Below, piece after piece: positions 8,507 to 17,445 of a stretch of DNA of 39,370 bases (positions within the stretch are counted from its first letter, which is position 1; each line of letters begins with the position of its first letter). The translations under genes and the position numbers were made by a program. The stretch spans positions 1-39,370 of the forward strand of contig QFOL01000009.1 in the NCBI GenBank assembly GCA_003241215.1, in the 5' to 3' direction. The DNA is from Agrobacterium fabrum. Its GTDB lineage: Bacteria > Pseudomonadota > Alphaproteobacteria > Rhizobiales > Rhizobiaceae. The notes under the pieces are model-generated. The model did no database searches, was not told the DNA's origin, and was given only the letters and a program-made list of their open reading frames with translations.

Positions 8507-10117
8507 ATGAGTGACAGGATTACAAACTGGACCCGTTCCGACGATGCCGCCGTTGAACAGGCGATCCGGCGCGGCGCAACGCGGCGCGAGCTGCTTCACA
8601 TGCTGCTGGCGGGTGGCGTCGCCCTTTCCGCCGGCTCGGCGATTCTTGGTCGCGCCTCAAATGCCGTGGCCGCAACGCCGGTCTCCGGCGGCACGCTGAA
8701 AGCTGCCGGCTGGTCCTCCTCCACCGCCGATACGCTCGATCCGGCAAAAGCCTCGCTTTCGACGGACTATGTTCGTTGCTGCGCGCTCTATAACCGTCTG
8801 AGCTTCCTCGATGTTTCCGGCACACCGCAGCTGGAGCTGGCCGAAGCCATCGAAACGAAGGACGCCAAGACCTGGACGGTGAAGCTGCGTTCCGGCGTCA
8901 CCTTCCATGACGGCAAGGCCCTGACGGCCGACGATGTGGTCTATTCGCTGAAGCGCCACCTCGATCCGGCCGTCGGTTCCAAGGTCGCCAAGATTGCCGC
9001 GCAGATGACCGGCTTCAAGGCTCTCGACAAGAGCACGATCGAGATCACGCTGGCGAACGCGAATGCCGACCTGCCATCCATTCTGGCCCTGCACCATTTT
9101 ATGATCGTTGCCGACGGCACCACGGATTTCTCCAAGGGCAACGGCACCGGCGCCTTCAAGCTCGAAAAATTCGAGCCGGGCGTGCGTTCGATCATGACCA
9201 GGAACGCCAATTACTGGAAGTCTGGCGGCCCGCACATCGACAGTTTCGAATTCATGGCGATTTCGGACGACAATGCCCGCGTCAACGCCCTTCTTTCCGG
9301 CGATATCCAGCTCGCGGCCGCCATCAACCCGCGTGCGCTTCGCCTGCTCGACAAGCAGGAAGGTGTCGTTCTGTCCAAGACGACATCGGGGAACTACACC
9401 AACCTCAACATGCGTCTCGACCAGACGCCGGGCAATAACGCCGATTTCGTCGCCGGCATGAAGTCGATCGTCAATCGCGAGCAGATCGTCAAGGCGGCCC
9501 TGCGCGGCCTCGGTGAAGTCGGCAACGACCAGCCGGTTCCGCCGATGAACCCCTACCACAATCCGGATCTCAAGCCGAAAGCCTTCGATCCGGACAAGGC
9601 GAAGTTCCATTTCCAGAAGGCAGGTCTTATCGGCCAGTCCATTCCGGTCATCGCATCGGATGCAGCAAGCTCTTCGGTCGACATGGCCATGATCATCCAG
9701 GCTTCGGCCGCCGAAATCGGCGTCAAGCTGGATGTACAGCGCGTACCTTCGGACGGTTACTGGAGCAATTACTGGCTGAAAGCGCCGGTCCATTTCGGCA
9801 ACATCAACCCGCGCCCGACACCGGATATCCTGTTCTCCCTGCTTTACGCTTCCGACGCACCGTGGAACGAAAGCCAGTACAAGTCGCCGAAATTCGACAA
9901 GATGATGCTCGAAGCACGCGGCATGCTCGATATGGACAAGCGCAAGCAGATCTACTTCGAACTGGAAACGATGATTGCCGACGAAGCCGGCACCATCATT
10001 CCCGCCTATATTTCGAACGTCGACGCCATCACCTCCAAGCTGAAGGGGCTGGAAGCCAATCCGCTCGGCGGCATGATGGGTTATGCCTTTGCGGAATACG
10101 TCTGGCTCGAAGCCTGA
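8507..10117 (+). CDS. ABC transporter substrate-binding protein, family 5 (peptide/opine type)
   Basis: 536-residue periplasmic binding protein of the DppA/OppA family. The N-terminus carries a twin-arginine-like signal (GATRRELLHML, RR at 26-27) followed by a small-residue stretch and an Ala-Val-Ala-Ala cleavage region. Family features include the SGVTFHDGKALTADDVVYSLKR segment in two parts and EIGVKLDVQRV. The ATG at 8507 is taken because GGGGA lies just before it. It delivers ligand to the permeases that follow. Families of this type bind di/oligopeptides, opines, nickel or other amine-rich compounds; the amine-catabolic context suggests an amino compound. Tandem hairpins follow the stop. 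Confidence 0.88.
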   Translation: MSDRITNWTRSDDAAVEQAIRRGATRRELLHMLLAGGVALSAGSAILGRASNAVAATPVSGGTLKAAGWSSSTADTLDPAKASLSTDYVRCCALYNRLSFLDVSGTPQLELAEAIETKDAKTWTVKLRSGVTFHDGKALTADDVVYSLKRHLDPAVGSKVAKIAAQMTGFKALDKSTIEITLANANADLPSILALHHFMIVADGTTDFSKGNGTGAFKLEKFEPGVRSIMTRNANYWKSGGPHIDSFEFMAISDDNARVNALLSGDIQLAAAINPRALRLLDKQEGVVLSKTTSGNYTNLNMRLDQTPGNNADFVAGMKSIVNREQIVKAALRGLGEVGNDQPVPPMNPYHNPDLKPKAFDPDKAKFHFQKAGLIGQSIPVIASDAASSSVDMAMIIQASAAEIGVKLDVQRVPSDGYWSNYWLKAPVHFGNINPRPTPDILFSLLYASDAPWNESQYKSPKFDKMMLEARGMLDMDKRKQIYFELETMIADEAGTIIPAYISNVDAITSKLKGLEANPLGGMMGYAFAEYVWLEA

Positions 10118-10128
10118 TAGACCATGGA

Positions 10129-10176
10129 GCCGGGGCGCGAGAATGCGCCCGGCAGCCTTTCCGTCGTTGCGGAAAG
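10129..10176 (+). other. Two hairpins between binding protein and permease genes
   Basis: A stem GCCGGG(G)CGC/GCGCCCGGC (10129-10153) is followed by CTTTCCG/CGGAAAG (10157-10176). There is no T-run, so a true terminator is unlikely. Such structures after a binding-protein gene often stabilise the upstream mRNA and lower permease expression. Confidence 0.5.
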
Positions 10177-10209
10177 CCTCCACAATCAGGCCGCCGCAGG
10201 AGCATGTGA

Positions 10210-11160
10210 ATGAACAGCCGGATATTATCCCTTATCGCCAGGCGGCTGGTCGTCATGCTGACGACGCTGCTTATCGTGTCGTTTATCGTCTTTTCCGCTA
10301 CCAGCCTGCTGCCCGGCGACACGGCGACGATCCTTCTTGGCCAGGCGGCGACACCGGAGGCCGTGGCCGGCCTGCGCACCGCCATGCATCTCGACGACCC
10401 TGCCCTGCTGCGTTTCGTGCGCTGGCTTCTCGGCCTGCTGCAGGGCGAACTCGGCACCTCCTACGCCAACAACATGGCGATTGCCGATCTTATAGGTCCG
10501 CGCTTCGTCAACTCCATGAAGCTTGCCGGCATTACCACCATCATCGCCGTGCCGCTGGCGCTGACCCTCGGCATCAGCTCCGCCATGCTGCGCGGAACGC
10601 TTTATGACCGGGCCGTCACCGTGCTGACCATCGGCGTCATCTCGGTGCCGGAATTCATGATCGCCACGCTCGCCGTGCTGCTTTTCGCCGTCTATCTGAA
10701 ATGGCTGCCGGCGCTGTCGCTGGTCAGCGAAGTTCACACGCTTTTCGATGTTCTGCGGGTCTATGCCATGCCGGTCATCACGCTGACCTTCGTCGTCTCG
10801 GCGCAGATGATCCGCATGAGCCGCGCCGCCGTCATCGAAACGCTCGACACGCCCTATGTGGAAATGGCGCTTTTAAAGGGCGCGCCGCGCATGCGCATTG
10901 TGCTTCGCCATGCGCTTCCCAATGCGCTCGGCCCCATCGTCAATGCGGTGGCCCTGTCGCTTTCTTATCTCGTTGGCGGCGTCATCATCGTCGAGACGAT
11001 CTTCAATTATCCCGGCATTGCCAAGCTGATGGTCGATGGCGTCGCGACCCGCGACCTGCCGCTGATCCAGAGCTGCGCGATGATCTTCTGCGTCGGTTAT
11101 CTCCTCCTCATCACGACGGCTGACATCATCGCCATCATGTCCAATCCGAGGCTGCGCTGA
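10210..11160 (+). CDS. ABC transporter permease, DppB type
   Basis: 316-residue inner-membrane protein with about six hydrophobic segments. The N-terminal helix (VVMLTTLLIVSFIVFSATSLLPGD) is the usual start of DppB/OppB proteins, and the cytoplasmic loop that meets the ATPase is present (ETLDTPYVEMALLKGAP followed by RHALPNALGPIV). It pairs with the next gene to form the channel of the importer whose binding protein is at 8507-10117. AGGAG lies upstream of the ATG. Its last base is the first base of the next start codon, so translation is coupled. Confidence 0.92.
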   Translation: MNSRILSLIARRLVVMLTTLLIVSFIVFSATSLLPGDTATILLGQAATPEAVAGLRTAMHLDDPALLRFVRWLLGLLQGELGTSYANNMAIADLIGPRFVNSMKLAGITTIIAVPLALTLGISSAMLRGTLYDRAVTVLTIGVISVPEFMIATLAVLLFAVYLKWLPALSLVSEVHTLFDVLRVYAMPVITLTFVVSAQMIRMSRAAVIETLDTPYVEMALLKGAPRMRIVLRHALPNALGPIVNAVALSLSYLVGGVIIVETIFNYPGIAKLMVDGVATRDLPLIQSCAMIFCVGYLLLITTADIIAIMSNPRLR

Positions 11161-12011
11161 TGGCTGAGAATATCAAAACATATCAGGGGACCTCGCGTTT
11201 GGGTTACAGGATCAACGCAGTCGGCGTTTTCGGCTTTCTCGTTATTTTTTTCTGGGCCATGGTCGCGATCTTCGCGCCCTATCTCATTCCGCATCCGGTC
11301 GGTGAGATCGTCGATCTCGATTATTTCGGGCCGATGACATCAGATCTCTGGCTCGGTTCCGATTATCTCGGCCGTGACGTGTTTTCCCGCATTCTCATGG
11401 GCGCGCGTTTCACGGTCGGCATATCGCTCGCCGCCGTCACCATCGCCTGCACCTCCGGCATCGTGCTCGGCATGTGCGCCGCCGTCATAGGCGGCTGGTT
11501 CGATGCGGCGCTCAGCCGGTTTCTCGATGCGGTGAACTCCATTCCGAGCAAGCTTTTCGGCCTCGTGGTCGTCGCCGCCGTCGGCTCTTCCATTCCGGTG
11601 CTGATCATCACGCTCTCGGTCATCTATACACCGGGCGCCTATCGTTTCGCCCGGGCGCTCGCCGTCAATGTCAACACCATGGATTTCGTCACCGTTGCCC
11701 GGGTGCGCGGCGAAAGCCTGTTCTACCTCATCGGCTCTGAAATCCTGCCGAATATCGTCCGGCCCGTACTGGCCGATCTTGGCGTGCGCTTCGTGTTCAT
11801 CGTGCTGCTTCTGTCGGGCCTTTCCTTCCTCGGCCTCGGCCTGCAGCCGCCGAATGCGGACTGGGGCGCGCTGGTGCGTGAGAACATCGGCGGCCTGCCG
11901 TTTGCGGCCCCCGCCGTCATCTTCCCGTCGCTGGCCATTGCCAGCCTGACGATCAGCATCAACCTGCTGATCGACAATCTGCCGCAGAAAATCCGCGACA
12001 GGAGCGAATAA
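11160..12011 (+). CDS. ABC transporter permease, DppC type
   Basis: 283-residue permease with an N-terminal membrane anchor, the periplasmic segment LGSDYLGRDVFSRILMGAR that marks DppC/OppC proteins, and an EAA-type coupling loop (FVTVARVRGESLFYLIGSEILPN) near 180-205. It ends with LSFLGLGLQPPNADWG, also typical. It forms the heterodimeric channel with the preceding DppB-type gene. The start and stop codons overlap the neighbours by 1 nt on both sides (TGATG and TAATG), showing a tightly coupled operon. Confidence 0.92.
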   Translation: MAENIKTYQGTSRLGYRINAVGVFGFLVIFFWAMVAIFAPYLIPHPVGEIVDLDYFGPMTSDLWLGSDYLGRDVFSRILMGARFTVGISLAAVTIACTSGIVLGMCAAVIGGWFDAALSRFLDAVNSIPSKLFGLVVVAAVGSSIPVLIITLSVIYTPGAYRFARALAVNVNTMDFVTVARVRGESLFYLIGSEILPNIVRPVLADLGVRFVFIVLLLSGLSFLGLGLQPPNADWGALVRENIGGLPFAAPAVIFPSLAIASLTISINLLIDNLPQKIRDRSE

Positions 12012-13666
12012 TGAGCAATCTCGTTGAAATCCGTGGACTGAAAGTCGAGGCCACCACCGATTCCGGCCGCCGTATTGACATCATCAAGGGCGTGGACATC
12101 GACATCGCCGATGGCGAGATCGTCGCACTGATCGGCGAGAGCGGTTCCGGCAAGACCACCATCGCGCTGACCCTGATGGGCTATGCCCGGCCGGGCTGCC
12201 GCATTTCCGGCGGCAGCGTCAAGGTGGCGGGCCAGGACATGGTGCAGCTTTCCGAAACCGAACGCGCCAAAGTCCGCGGCACAAAAGTGGCCTATGTGCC
12301 GCAAAGTGCGGCCGCCGCCTTCAACCCGGCGCAGAAGATCATCGACCAGGTCATCGAAGTCACCCGCATCCACCATCTGATGCCGCCGCAGGAAGCACGG
12401 ACACGCGCGGTGGAACTTTTCAAGGCGCTGTCGTTGCCCAACCCCGAGACCATCGGCGAGCGTTACCCGCATCAGGTGTCCGGCGGCCAGCTTCAGCGCC
12501 TCTCCGCCGCAATGGCGCTGATCGGCAATCCGAAGCTGGTGATCTTCGACGAGCCGACCACCGCGCTCGACGTCACGACCCAGATAGAGGTGCTGCGCGC
12601 CTTCAAATCGGCAATGCGCAAGAATGGCATCGGCGGCGTTTATGTTTCGCACGATCTCGCCGTCGTCGCCCAGATCGCCGACCGGATCGTTGTGCTGCAA
12701 GGCGGCGAGGTTCAGGAAACCGGCACGACCACGGATATCCTCGAAAATGCCCAGCATCCCTACACGAAGGAACTGCTGACGGCCTTTCATGACAAGGCGC
12801 GCGTCATCACACCCGCCAAACAGGAGCAGGCAACGCCGCTGCTGGATATCGAAAAGCTGATCGCCGGTTACGGAACGAAGGGCGAAGACAAGATGCCGCT
12901 GGTGCGTGCGGTGGATAGCGTCAGCCTTTCGGTCTATCCCGGTCGTAATCTCGGCATCATCGGCGAATCCGGTTGCGGAAAATCGACACTGGCGCGCGCC
13001 ATCGCCGGCATTCTGCCGGCGGCCGGCGGCCATGTCATCTTCGAAGGCCGGGAACTCGATGCCGATGCACGGCGTCGAACCGGCGATCAGCTGCGCCGCA
13101 TGCAGATCGTGTTCCAATATGCCGATACCGCACTCAACCCGTCGAAACCCATCGAGGATATTCTCGGCCGGCCGCTGACCTTCTATCACGGCATGAAAGG
13201 CAAAGCGCGCGACGCCCGGATCGATCAGCTACTCGATATGGTGAAGCTGCCGCGCTCGGTGCGTCACCGCCACCCTTCCGGCCTTTCCGGCGGGCAGAAA
13301 CAACGCGTCAATTTCGCCCGCGCACTTGCCGCCGAACCGTCGCTCATCATCTGCGATGAAATCACCTCGGCGCTCGATACCGTGGTGGCGGCCGCAATCA
13401 TCGATCTTCTCGGAGAACTGCAGCGGGAGTTGAACCTCTCCTACATCTTCATCAGCCACGATCTCTCGGTGGTGGAGACCATCTGCGACGAGATTGTCGT
13501 GATGTATGGCGGGCAGAAGGTGGAGCATCTGGAAACCGAAGCGATCAAATCGCCCTCCCACCCCTATTCGAAACTGCTGTTCTCCTCCGTGCCGAAACTC
13601 GACCCGACATGGCTCGATAACCTTCAGCAGGATGCGGAGCTGGTGCGGGCGTTTTCGAAAAGGTGA
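12011..13666 (+). CDS. Dual ABC ATPase (DppD-DppF fusion) of peptide-type importer
   Basis: 551 residues with two complete nucleotide-binding domains. The first has Walker A GESGSGKT (42-49), signature VSGGQLQR and Walker B LVIFDEPTTALD. The second has Walker A GESGCGKS (318-325), signature LSGGQKQR and a Walker B reading LIICDEITSALD, where Ile replaces the usual Pro after the catalytic Glu. Both have the His switch (SHDL). The protein energises import by the two permeases upstream, on the cytoplasmic side. Family-5 importers use either two separate ATPases or a fusion like this. It is the last gene of the operon and is followed by a palindromic repeat. Confidence 0.92.
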   Translation: MSNLVEIRGLKVEATTDSGRRIDIIKGVDIDIADGEIVALIGESGSGKTTIALTLMGYARPGCRISGGSVKVAGQDMVQLSETERAKVRGTKVAYVPQSAAAAFNPAQKIIDQVIEVTRIHHLMPPQEARTRAVELFKALSLPNPETIGERYPHQVSGGQLQRLSAAMALIGNPKLVIFDEPTTALDVTTQIEVLRAFKSAMRKNGIGGVYVSHDLAVVAQIADRIVVLQGGEVQETGTTTDILENAQHPYTKELLTAFHDKARVITPAKQEQATPLLDIEKLIAGYGTKGEDKMPLVRAVDSVSLSVYPGRNLGIIGESGCGKSTLARAIAGILPAAGGHVIFEGRELDADARRRTGDQLRRMQIVFQYADTALNPSKPIEDILGRPLTFYHGMKGKARDARIDQLLDMVKLPRSVRHRHPSGLSGGQKQRVNFARALAAEPSLIICDEITSALDTVVAAAIIDLLGELQRELNLSYIFISHDLSVVETICDEIVVMYGGQKVEHLETEAIKSPSHPYSKLLFSSVPKLDPTWLDNLQQDAELVRAFSKR

Positions 13667-13717
13667 GGGGCTGAAAGGTGGCAGGGTGGATTGGGAAGCA
13701 CCAAAATCCGCCTCGGC

Positions 13718-13791
13718 GTCATCCTCGCCCTTGAGGCGAGGATCCATTCATCTCGACGCGCTATGGATCCTCGGGCAAGCCCGAGGATGAC
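13718..13791. repeat. Nested palindromic intergenic repeat, copy 2
   Basis: The outer arms (13718-13746 and 13764-13791) are inverted copies built on GTCATCCTCG...GGATCCA. Each arm is an inner palindrome. In this copy the left inner palindrome reads CCTCGCCCTTGAGGCGAGG and the right one CCTCGGGCAAGCCCGAGG, so each arm keeps its own pairing despite base changes. It lies between converging genes, like the copy at 2817-2887, and may serve as a two-way transcription end. Confidence 0.8.
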
Positions 13792-13834
13792 ATCGAGATA
13801 GAGCAAGCGCCCACTAAAGAGGCCCCCTTTTATT

Positions 13835-14311
13835 TCACAGCGGAAACAGGCTGGTCAGCGGCATATGTGACTTGATGATCGGCGATTTCAGCACCACGAA
13901 GCTGAAATATTTGTCGATGCCCACGTCCATATCGGTCAACCGCTCCATGATCGACTGGTATTCGACGATGCCAGAGGTGACGAATTTCAGCAGGTAGTCG
14001 TAACCGCCCGAAACGAGGTGGCATTCCACCACCTGGTCGATCTTTTCGACAACGCCGAGGAAGCGGGCGAAATCGATCTGACGATGGTTCTTGAGCGTGA
14101 TTTCCGTAAACACCGTCAGCGTCTGGCCGAGCTTGTTGATGTTGATCTGCGCCGAATAACCCTCGATATAACCTTCCGCCTGCAGCTTCTTCACCCGCAT
14201 CAGGCAGGGGCTCGGCGACAGATTGACAAGCTCCGCCAGCTCGACATTGGTGATGCGACCGTTTTTCTGCAATTCGTAGAGGATCTTGATATCGATCCGG
14301 TCAAGTTTCAT
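13835..14311 (-). CDS. Lrp/AsnC-family transcriptional regulator
   Basis: 158-residue regulator. An N-terminal helix-turn-helix (about 4-55, with RITNVELAELVNLSPSPCLMRVKKL) is followed by the RAM/AsnC ligand-binding domain (about 66-145). The ATG at 14311 is chosen because the protein then begins MKLDRIDIKIL, the standard start of the family; a GTG one codon earlier is possible. Lrp proteins sense an amino acid and often control the gene next door. This one is divergent from a DAO-type oxidase at 14542, so that gene and possibly the amine/amino acid operons on its other side are likely targets. Confidence 0.9.
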   Translation of the reverse strand: MKLDRIDIKILYELQKNGRITNVELAELVNLSPSPCLMRVKKLQAEGYIEGYSAQININKLGQTLTVFTEITLKNHRQIDFARFLGVVEKIDQVVECHLVSGGYDYLLKFVTSGIVEYQSIMERLTDMDVGIDKYFSFVVLKSPIIKSHMPLTSLFPL

Positions 14312-14541
14312 CACGTGCGGAACCCCTTTTTTGTTTTTTGAACACGCGGCATAAAATTCTGGCGCGGCAAAGGAAATCTTACCACATGGCCGAGCCCTGT
14401 CGACGTGGGGATATTTTTTTGATGCAGCATAAAGAGTTGCAGAGGCGTCGCCCAACAGCAGGAGATTCCGGCAACAGGCCCAGTCTGGCAGCGTTTACAC
14501 GCCGGCTGAGGTAAATTAGGACGAATACAAGGAGTCCGACC
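14312..14541. promoter_or_regulatory. Divergent Lrp / oxidase promoter region
   Basis: 230 nt between the divergent regulator and oxidase, with T-rich tracts (14330-14340 and 14412-14420) of the kind Lrp proteins often bind or bend. An AGGAG lies ahead of the oxidase ATG. No exact operator can be assigned. Confidence 0.45.
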
Positions 14542-15867
14542 ATGCCCGCCCCGCTGCAACAGATCACGACATCGCCGGAACTGCCGACATCCGCAGACGC
14601 CGTCATTATCGGCGGCGGCATCGTCGGTGTCTTCGCCGCCTATTATCTTGCGCGGCGCGGCCTGAAAGTGGCGCTGGTCGAAAAAGGCCTGATCGGAGCG
14701 GAGCAATCCAGCCGCAACTGGGGCTGGTGCCGCCAGCAGAATCGCGACGCCCGCGAATTGCCGATTTCCACGAAGAGCCTGGCGCTCTGGGAAGAGTTTG
14801 GCGCAGAGAGCGGCGAAGACACGGCTTTTCGCCGCTGCGGGCTGTTTTACCTGAGCGACAATGAGGCCGAACTTGCCGGCTGGGCGCGCTGGCGCGACTT
14901 TGCCATTACCGCAGGCGTGACGACCCATATGCTGAGCGCCGATGAGGCGAGCGAACGCGGCCGATCCACGGGAAAGCGCTGGAAGGGCGGCGTATTTTCG
15001 CCGACGGACGGCACGGCCGATCCTTCCATGGCCGCGCCCGCCGTGGCGCGCGCCATCATCAAGCTGGGCGGCACGGTGCATCAGAATTGCGCCGCACGCG
15101 GGCTTGAGACGGAAGGCGGCCGGGTGAGCGCCGTCGTCACCGAAAAAGGCACGATCCGCACCAAAACCGCCATCATGTCCGGCGGGGCCTGGGCGTCGTC
15201 CTTTTGCCGGCAGCTCGGCATTCGTTTCCCGCAAGCCTCCGTCCGCTCTTCCATCCTCTCCGTCACACCGGGTGCGGAGGGGCTGCCGGATGCGCTGCAC
15301 ACCGCCGCCGTTTCGGCAACGAAGAGAAAAGACGGCGGTTACACGCTCGCCATCAGCGGGCTGGGGCGCATTGACCCGACGGCGCAGCAGATGCGGTTTG
15401 CCCGTGAATTCATCCCGATGTTCCTCAAGCGCTGGCGAAGCCTGCGGCCGGGCGGGCTGGAAGGCATTCGCGGCGGCCACGAGACGCTGAAACGCTGGCG
15501 GCTCGATGCGCCGACGCCGATGGAACGGGTTCGTATTCTCGACCCGAAACCCAATGCCGCCGCCATCCGCGAGACCCATAGAAGGGCGCTGGAGCTTCTG
15601 CCCGCCCTCGGCAAAACGCAGATTTCCGCCGCCTGGGCCGGTTTCATCGACAGCACGCCCGATGGCGTGCCCGCCATTGGCGAAACCAGCGAATTGCCCG
15701 GTTTCATCCTCGCCGCCGGTTTCAGCGGCCACGGTTTCGGTATCGGCCCCGGCGCCGGCCATCTGATCGCCGATATCGTGACGGGTTCGAACCCGATCGT
15801 CGATGCCGCCCCCTATCACCCCAGCCGTTTCCTGAATTCGTCCTGGGGCAAGGTCGCGGATTTCTGA
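14542..15867 (+). CDS. FAD-dependent oxidoreductase, DAO family (D-amino acid dehydrogenase-like)
   Basis: 441-residue flavoprotein. The nucleotide-binding motif IIGGGIVGVFAAYYLARRG lies at about 22-40, the acidic strand end LVEKG follows, and EQSSRNWGWCRQQNRD replaces the GASxRNGG loop of the PuuB type. The C-terminus has PDGVPAIGETSELPG and GFSGHGFGIGPGAGHLIADI, which complete the FAD site. No signal peptide is seen. The family oxidises D-amino acids, sarcosine-like or other secondary amines. Divergence from an Lrp-type regulator supports an amino acid substrate, as in DadA/Lrp pairs. The specific substrate is unknown. Confidence 0.85.
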   Translation: MPAPLQQITTSPELPTSADAVIIGGGIVGVFAAYYLARRGLKVALVEKGLIGAEQSSRNWGWCRQQNRDARELPISTKSLALWEEFGAESGEDTAFRRCGLFYLSDNEAELAGWARWRDFAITAGVTTHMLSADEASERGRSTGKRWKGGVFSPTDGTADPSMAAPAVARAIIKLGGTVHQNCAARGLETEGGRVSAVVTEKGTIRTKTAIMSGGAWASSFCRQLGIRFPQASVRSSILSVTPGAEGLPDALHTAAVSATKRKDGGYTLAISGLGRIDPTAQQMRFAREFIPMFLKRWRSLRPGGLEGIRGGHETLKRWRLDAPTPMERVRILDPKPNAAAIRETHRRALELLPALGKTQISAAWAGFIDSTPDGVPAIGETSELPGFILAAGFSGHGFGIGPGAGHLIADIVTGSNPIVDAAPYHPSRFLNSSWGKVADF

Positions 15868-15877
15868 CCCTCCCTTA

Positions 15878-16315
15878 GTGGGATGCGACAGGCTCACCGC
15901 TACGGAAACGGCCGATGTGCAAATGCGGCATGATGATCCCCCCGCCGAAATGATGACGGTAACGCCCCACGACCTCGCCGGCAGGCCGCTGATTTCGTAT
16001 GGCAACCATGCGGACGAAATCGGCCCGCAGCTGAACGAGGTCTTTCAACGCGACAGGCTTATGCGCGATGTCTCGGTGCAGGTCGCCTCATCGGTCGGCG
16101 CGGTACCGCTGGCGTGCGGCGGCATCGGCATCGCCCTTATCGACGGCCTGGTGCGCTGGAACAGTTTCGAGGGGGTGACGGTGCGCCCTTTCATGCCTGA
16201 AGTAACGATGAATGTCGCCGTTTCCACCAACACGGCCCGGCCTCTCTCGCGTTTCTTCAAACCCTTCGTCGGTGAATTGCGAAAGCTTTTCCGCGCCCTT
16301 CCCGCACAGAATTGA
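15878..16315 (+). pseudogene. LysR-family regulator remnant (effector-domain half only)
   Basis: About 145 codons that match only the second half of a LysR effector-binding domain: LTxxDLAGRPLISY-like start (VTPHDLAGRPLISYGNHADE), then SSVGAVPLACGGIGIALIDG and a closing SRFFKPFVGELRKLF. The roughly 140 N-terminal residues with the DNA-binding domain are missing, and no helix-turn-helix can be found in any upstream frame because the DAO oxidase gene ends 10 nt before. The apparent GTG start at 15878 has no good ribosome site. I read this as the leftover of a deletion that joined the oxidase gene to the tail of a regulator gene. A translated stand-alone domain cannot be excluded. Confidence 0.7.
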
Positions 16316-16325
16316 CGGACAAAAC

Positions 16326-16356
16326 AATACCCGCAAGGCCTGAGCCCGCGGGTATT
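16326..16356 (-). terminator. Terminator at the end of the S-alkyl-cysteine operon
   Basis: AATACCCGC and GCGGGTATT form a perfect 9-bp stem with a 13-nt loop. On the minus strand it is followed by GTTTTG, about 30 nt past the stop of the last binding-protein gene. The T-run is short, so it may be weak. Confidence 0.6.
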
Positions 16357-16382
16357 GCAGTCCACCGCATGTGTTCGACCGG

Positions 16383-17318
16383 TCAGCTTTTCGGCAGGCC
16401 GGGCGGGTTGGTCCGCGATTCCGGCAAAGCTTCTTCCGATAGCTGCCAGCGATCCAGAATCTTCGCGTAAGCGCCGCTCTTGATCAGATCATTGGTGGCA
16501 AGCGTCAGCGCATCTGCCAGTCCCGATCCCTTGCGGGTGGTGATGGCGACATCGGACCGCTCCGGCCAGCCGGCGGAGAGCGTTCCGACACGCTTGATGG
16601 TCTTGTCGCGCGCGGCGATGAAGACCAGCTGCGCATGCGGCTGGACGATCACATCCGCCCGCCCCGCTGAAAGCGCCACAAGCCGGGTCGCTTCATCATC
16701 GTAATATTGCAGCTCGATCGGCTTCAATCCAGCGGCAACGTTTTCGTCGCTCCATTTCAGCAGAATGCGCTCCTGATTGGTGCCGGCGCCGACGATGATC
16801 CTCAGGCCGGCCGCATCCTTCGGCTCGCGGATGGCTGTGATGCCGCTGTCTGCCTTGACGAAAAATCCGTGCAGGCCCTGACGATAGGTGGAGAAATCGA
16901 ACTTCTCCTTGCGCTGCTCGGTAACGCCCACATTCGAGATCACCGCATCGTATTTGCCGGAGGCAAGCCCCAGCGGCCAGTCCGCCCAGGCGACCGCCAC
17001 CAGTTCCAGCTCCAAGCCAAGGCTGTCGGCCACCGCAAGCGCATAATCGGGATCTGCACCGACCACCGTTTTTGCATCCGTCGCATAGGTCGCGAGCGGC
17101 GGTCCGCCGGGTGCGACCGCGACGGTGAGTTTGCCCGGCGTGACGAATTTGAAATCCTTCGGAACGGCGGCAATTGCGCCGGGGTCTTTCTCAACCCTGA
17201 CACGGCCGGGCTGATCCGGCGACAGGTCGAAGACATCGGTTGCGAAAGCCGACCCAAGACCGACAATGGAGAAAAAGGCGCCGAGCGTGGCCGTGGCGAG
17301 ACGAGAGGTGAAGGTCAT
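16383..17318 (-). CDS. Amino-acid ABC transporter substrate-binding protein (family 3), copy 1
   Basis: 311-residue periplasmic binding protein with an N-terminal signal peptide ending near ALA-like GSAFA. Family 3 features include the GKLTVAVAPGGPPLATY first strand, LASGKYDAVISNVGVTEQRKEKFDFS and GAGTNQERILLKW. It is a paralogue of the next protein: both open their mature parts with DLSPDQ/EQ and end with the same ESRTNPPGLPKS. In the Bacillus tcyJKLMN cystine/S-alkyl-cysteine importer there are likewise two binding proteins (TcyJ, TcyK). The gene is last in the operon; a strong hairpin separates it from copy 2. Ligand is inferred to be an S-substituted cysteine or cystine. Confidence 0.88.
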   Translation of the reverse strand: MTFTSRLATATLGAFFSIVGLGSAFATDVFDLSPDQPGRVRVEKDPGAIAAVPKDFKFVTPGKLTVAVAPGGPPLATYATDAKTVVGADPDYALAVADSLGLELELVAVAWADWPLGLASGKYDAVISNVGVTEQRKEKFDFSTYRQGLHGFFVKADSGITAIREPKDAAGLRIIVGAGTNQERILLKWSDENVAAGLKPIELQYYDDEATRLVALSAGRADVIVQPHAQLVFIAARDKTIKRVGTLSAGWPERSDVAITTRKGSGLADALTLATNDLIKSGAYAKILDRWQLSEEALPESRTNPPGLPKS

Positions 17319-17351
17319 TGTGGTTTCCCGATAGAATGACTGCGGGACGGA

Positions 17352-17383
17352 GGTAGCGCGGACGGGAGGATGCCCGCGCTACC
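17352..17383 (-). other. Strong hairpin between the two binding-protein genes
   Basis: GGTAGCGCGG and CCGCGCTACC form a perfect 10-bp stem around a 12-nt loop, with no T-run on either strand. It lies in the 127-nt gap between binding-protein copies 2 and 1 and could set their relative expression by mRNA stabilisation. Confidence 0.6.
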
Positions 17384-17445
17384 GGCTGAGTGATGTCCCA
17401 CCTTCAACTCAGCTTTTGGCAACTCAACCTTTGGAAAATCTGGCC

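Noticed and set aside
8657..10183. Open frame of 508 codons on the minus strand
   Set aside because: Antisense to the binding protein with a twin-arginine signal; no domain.
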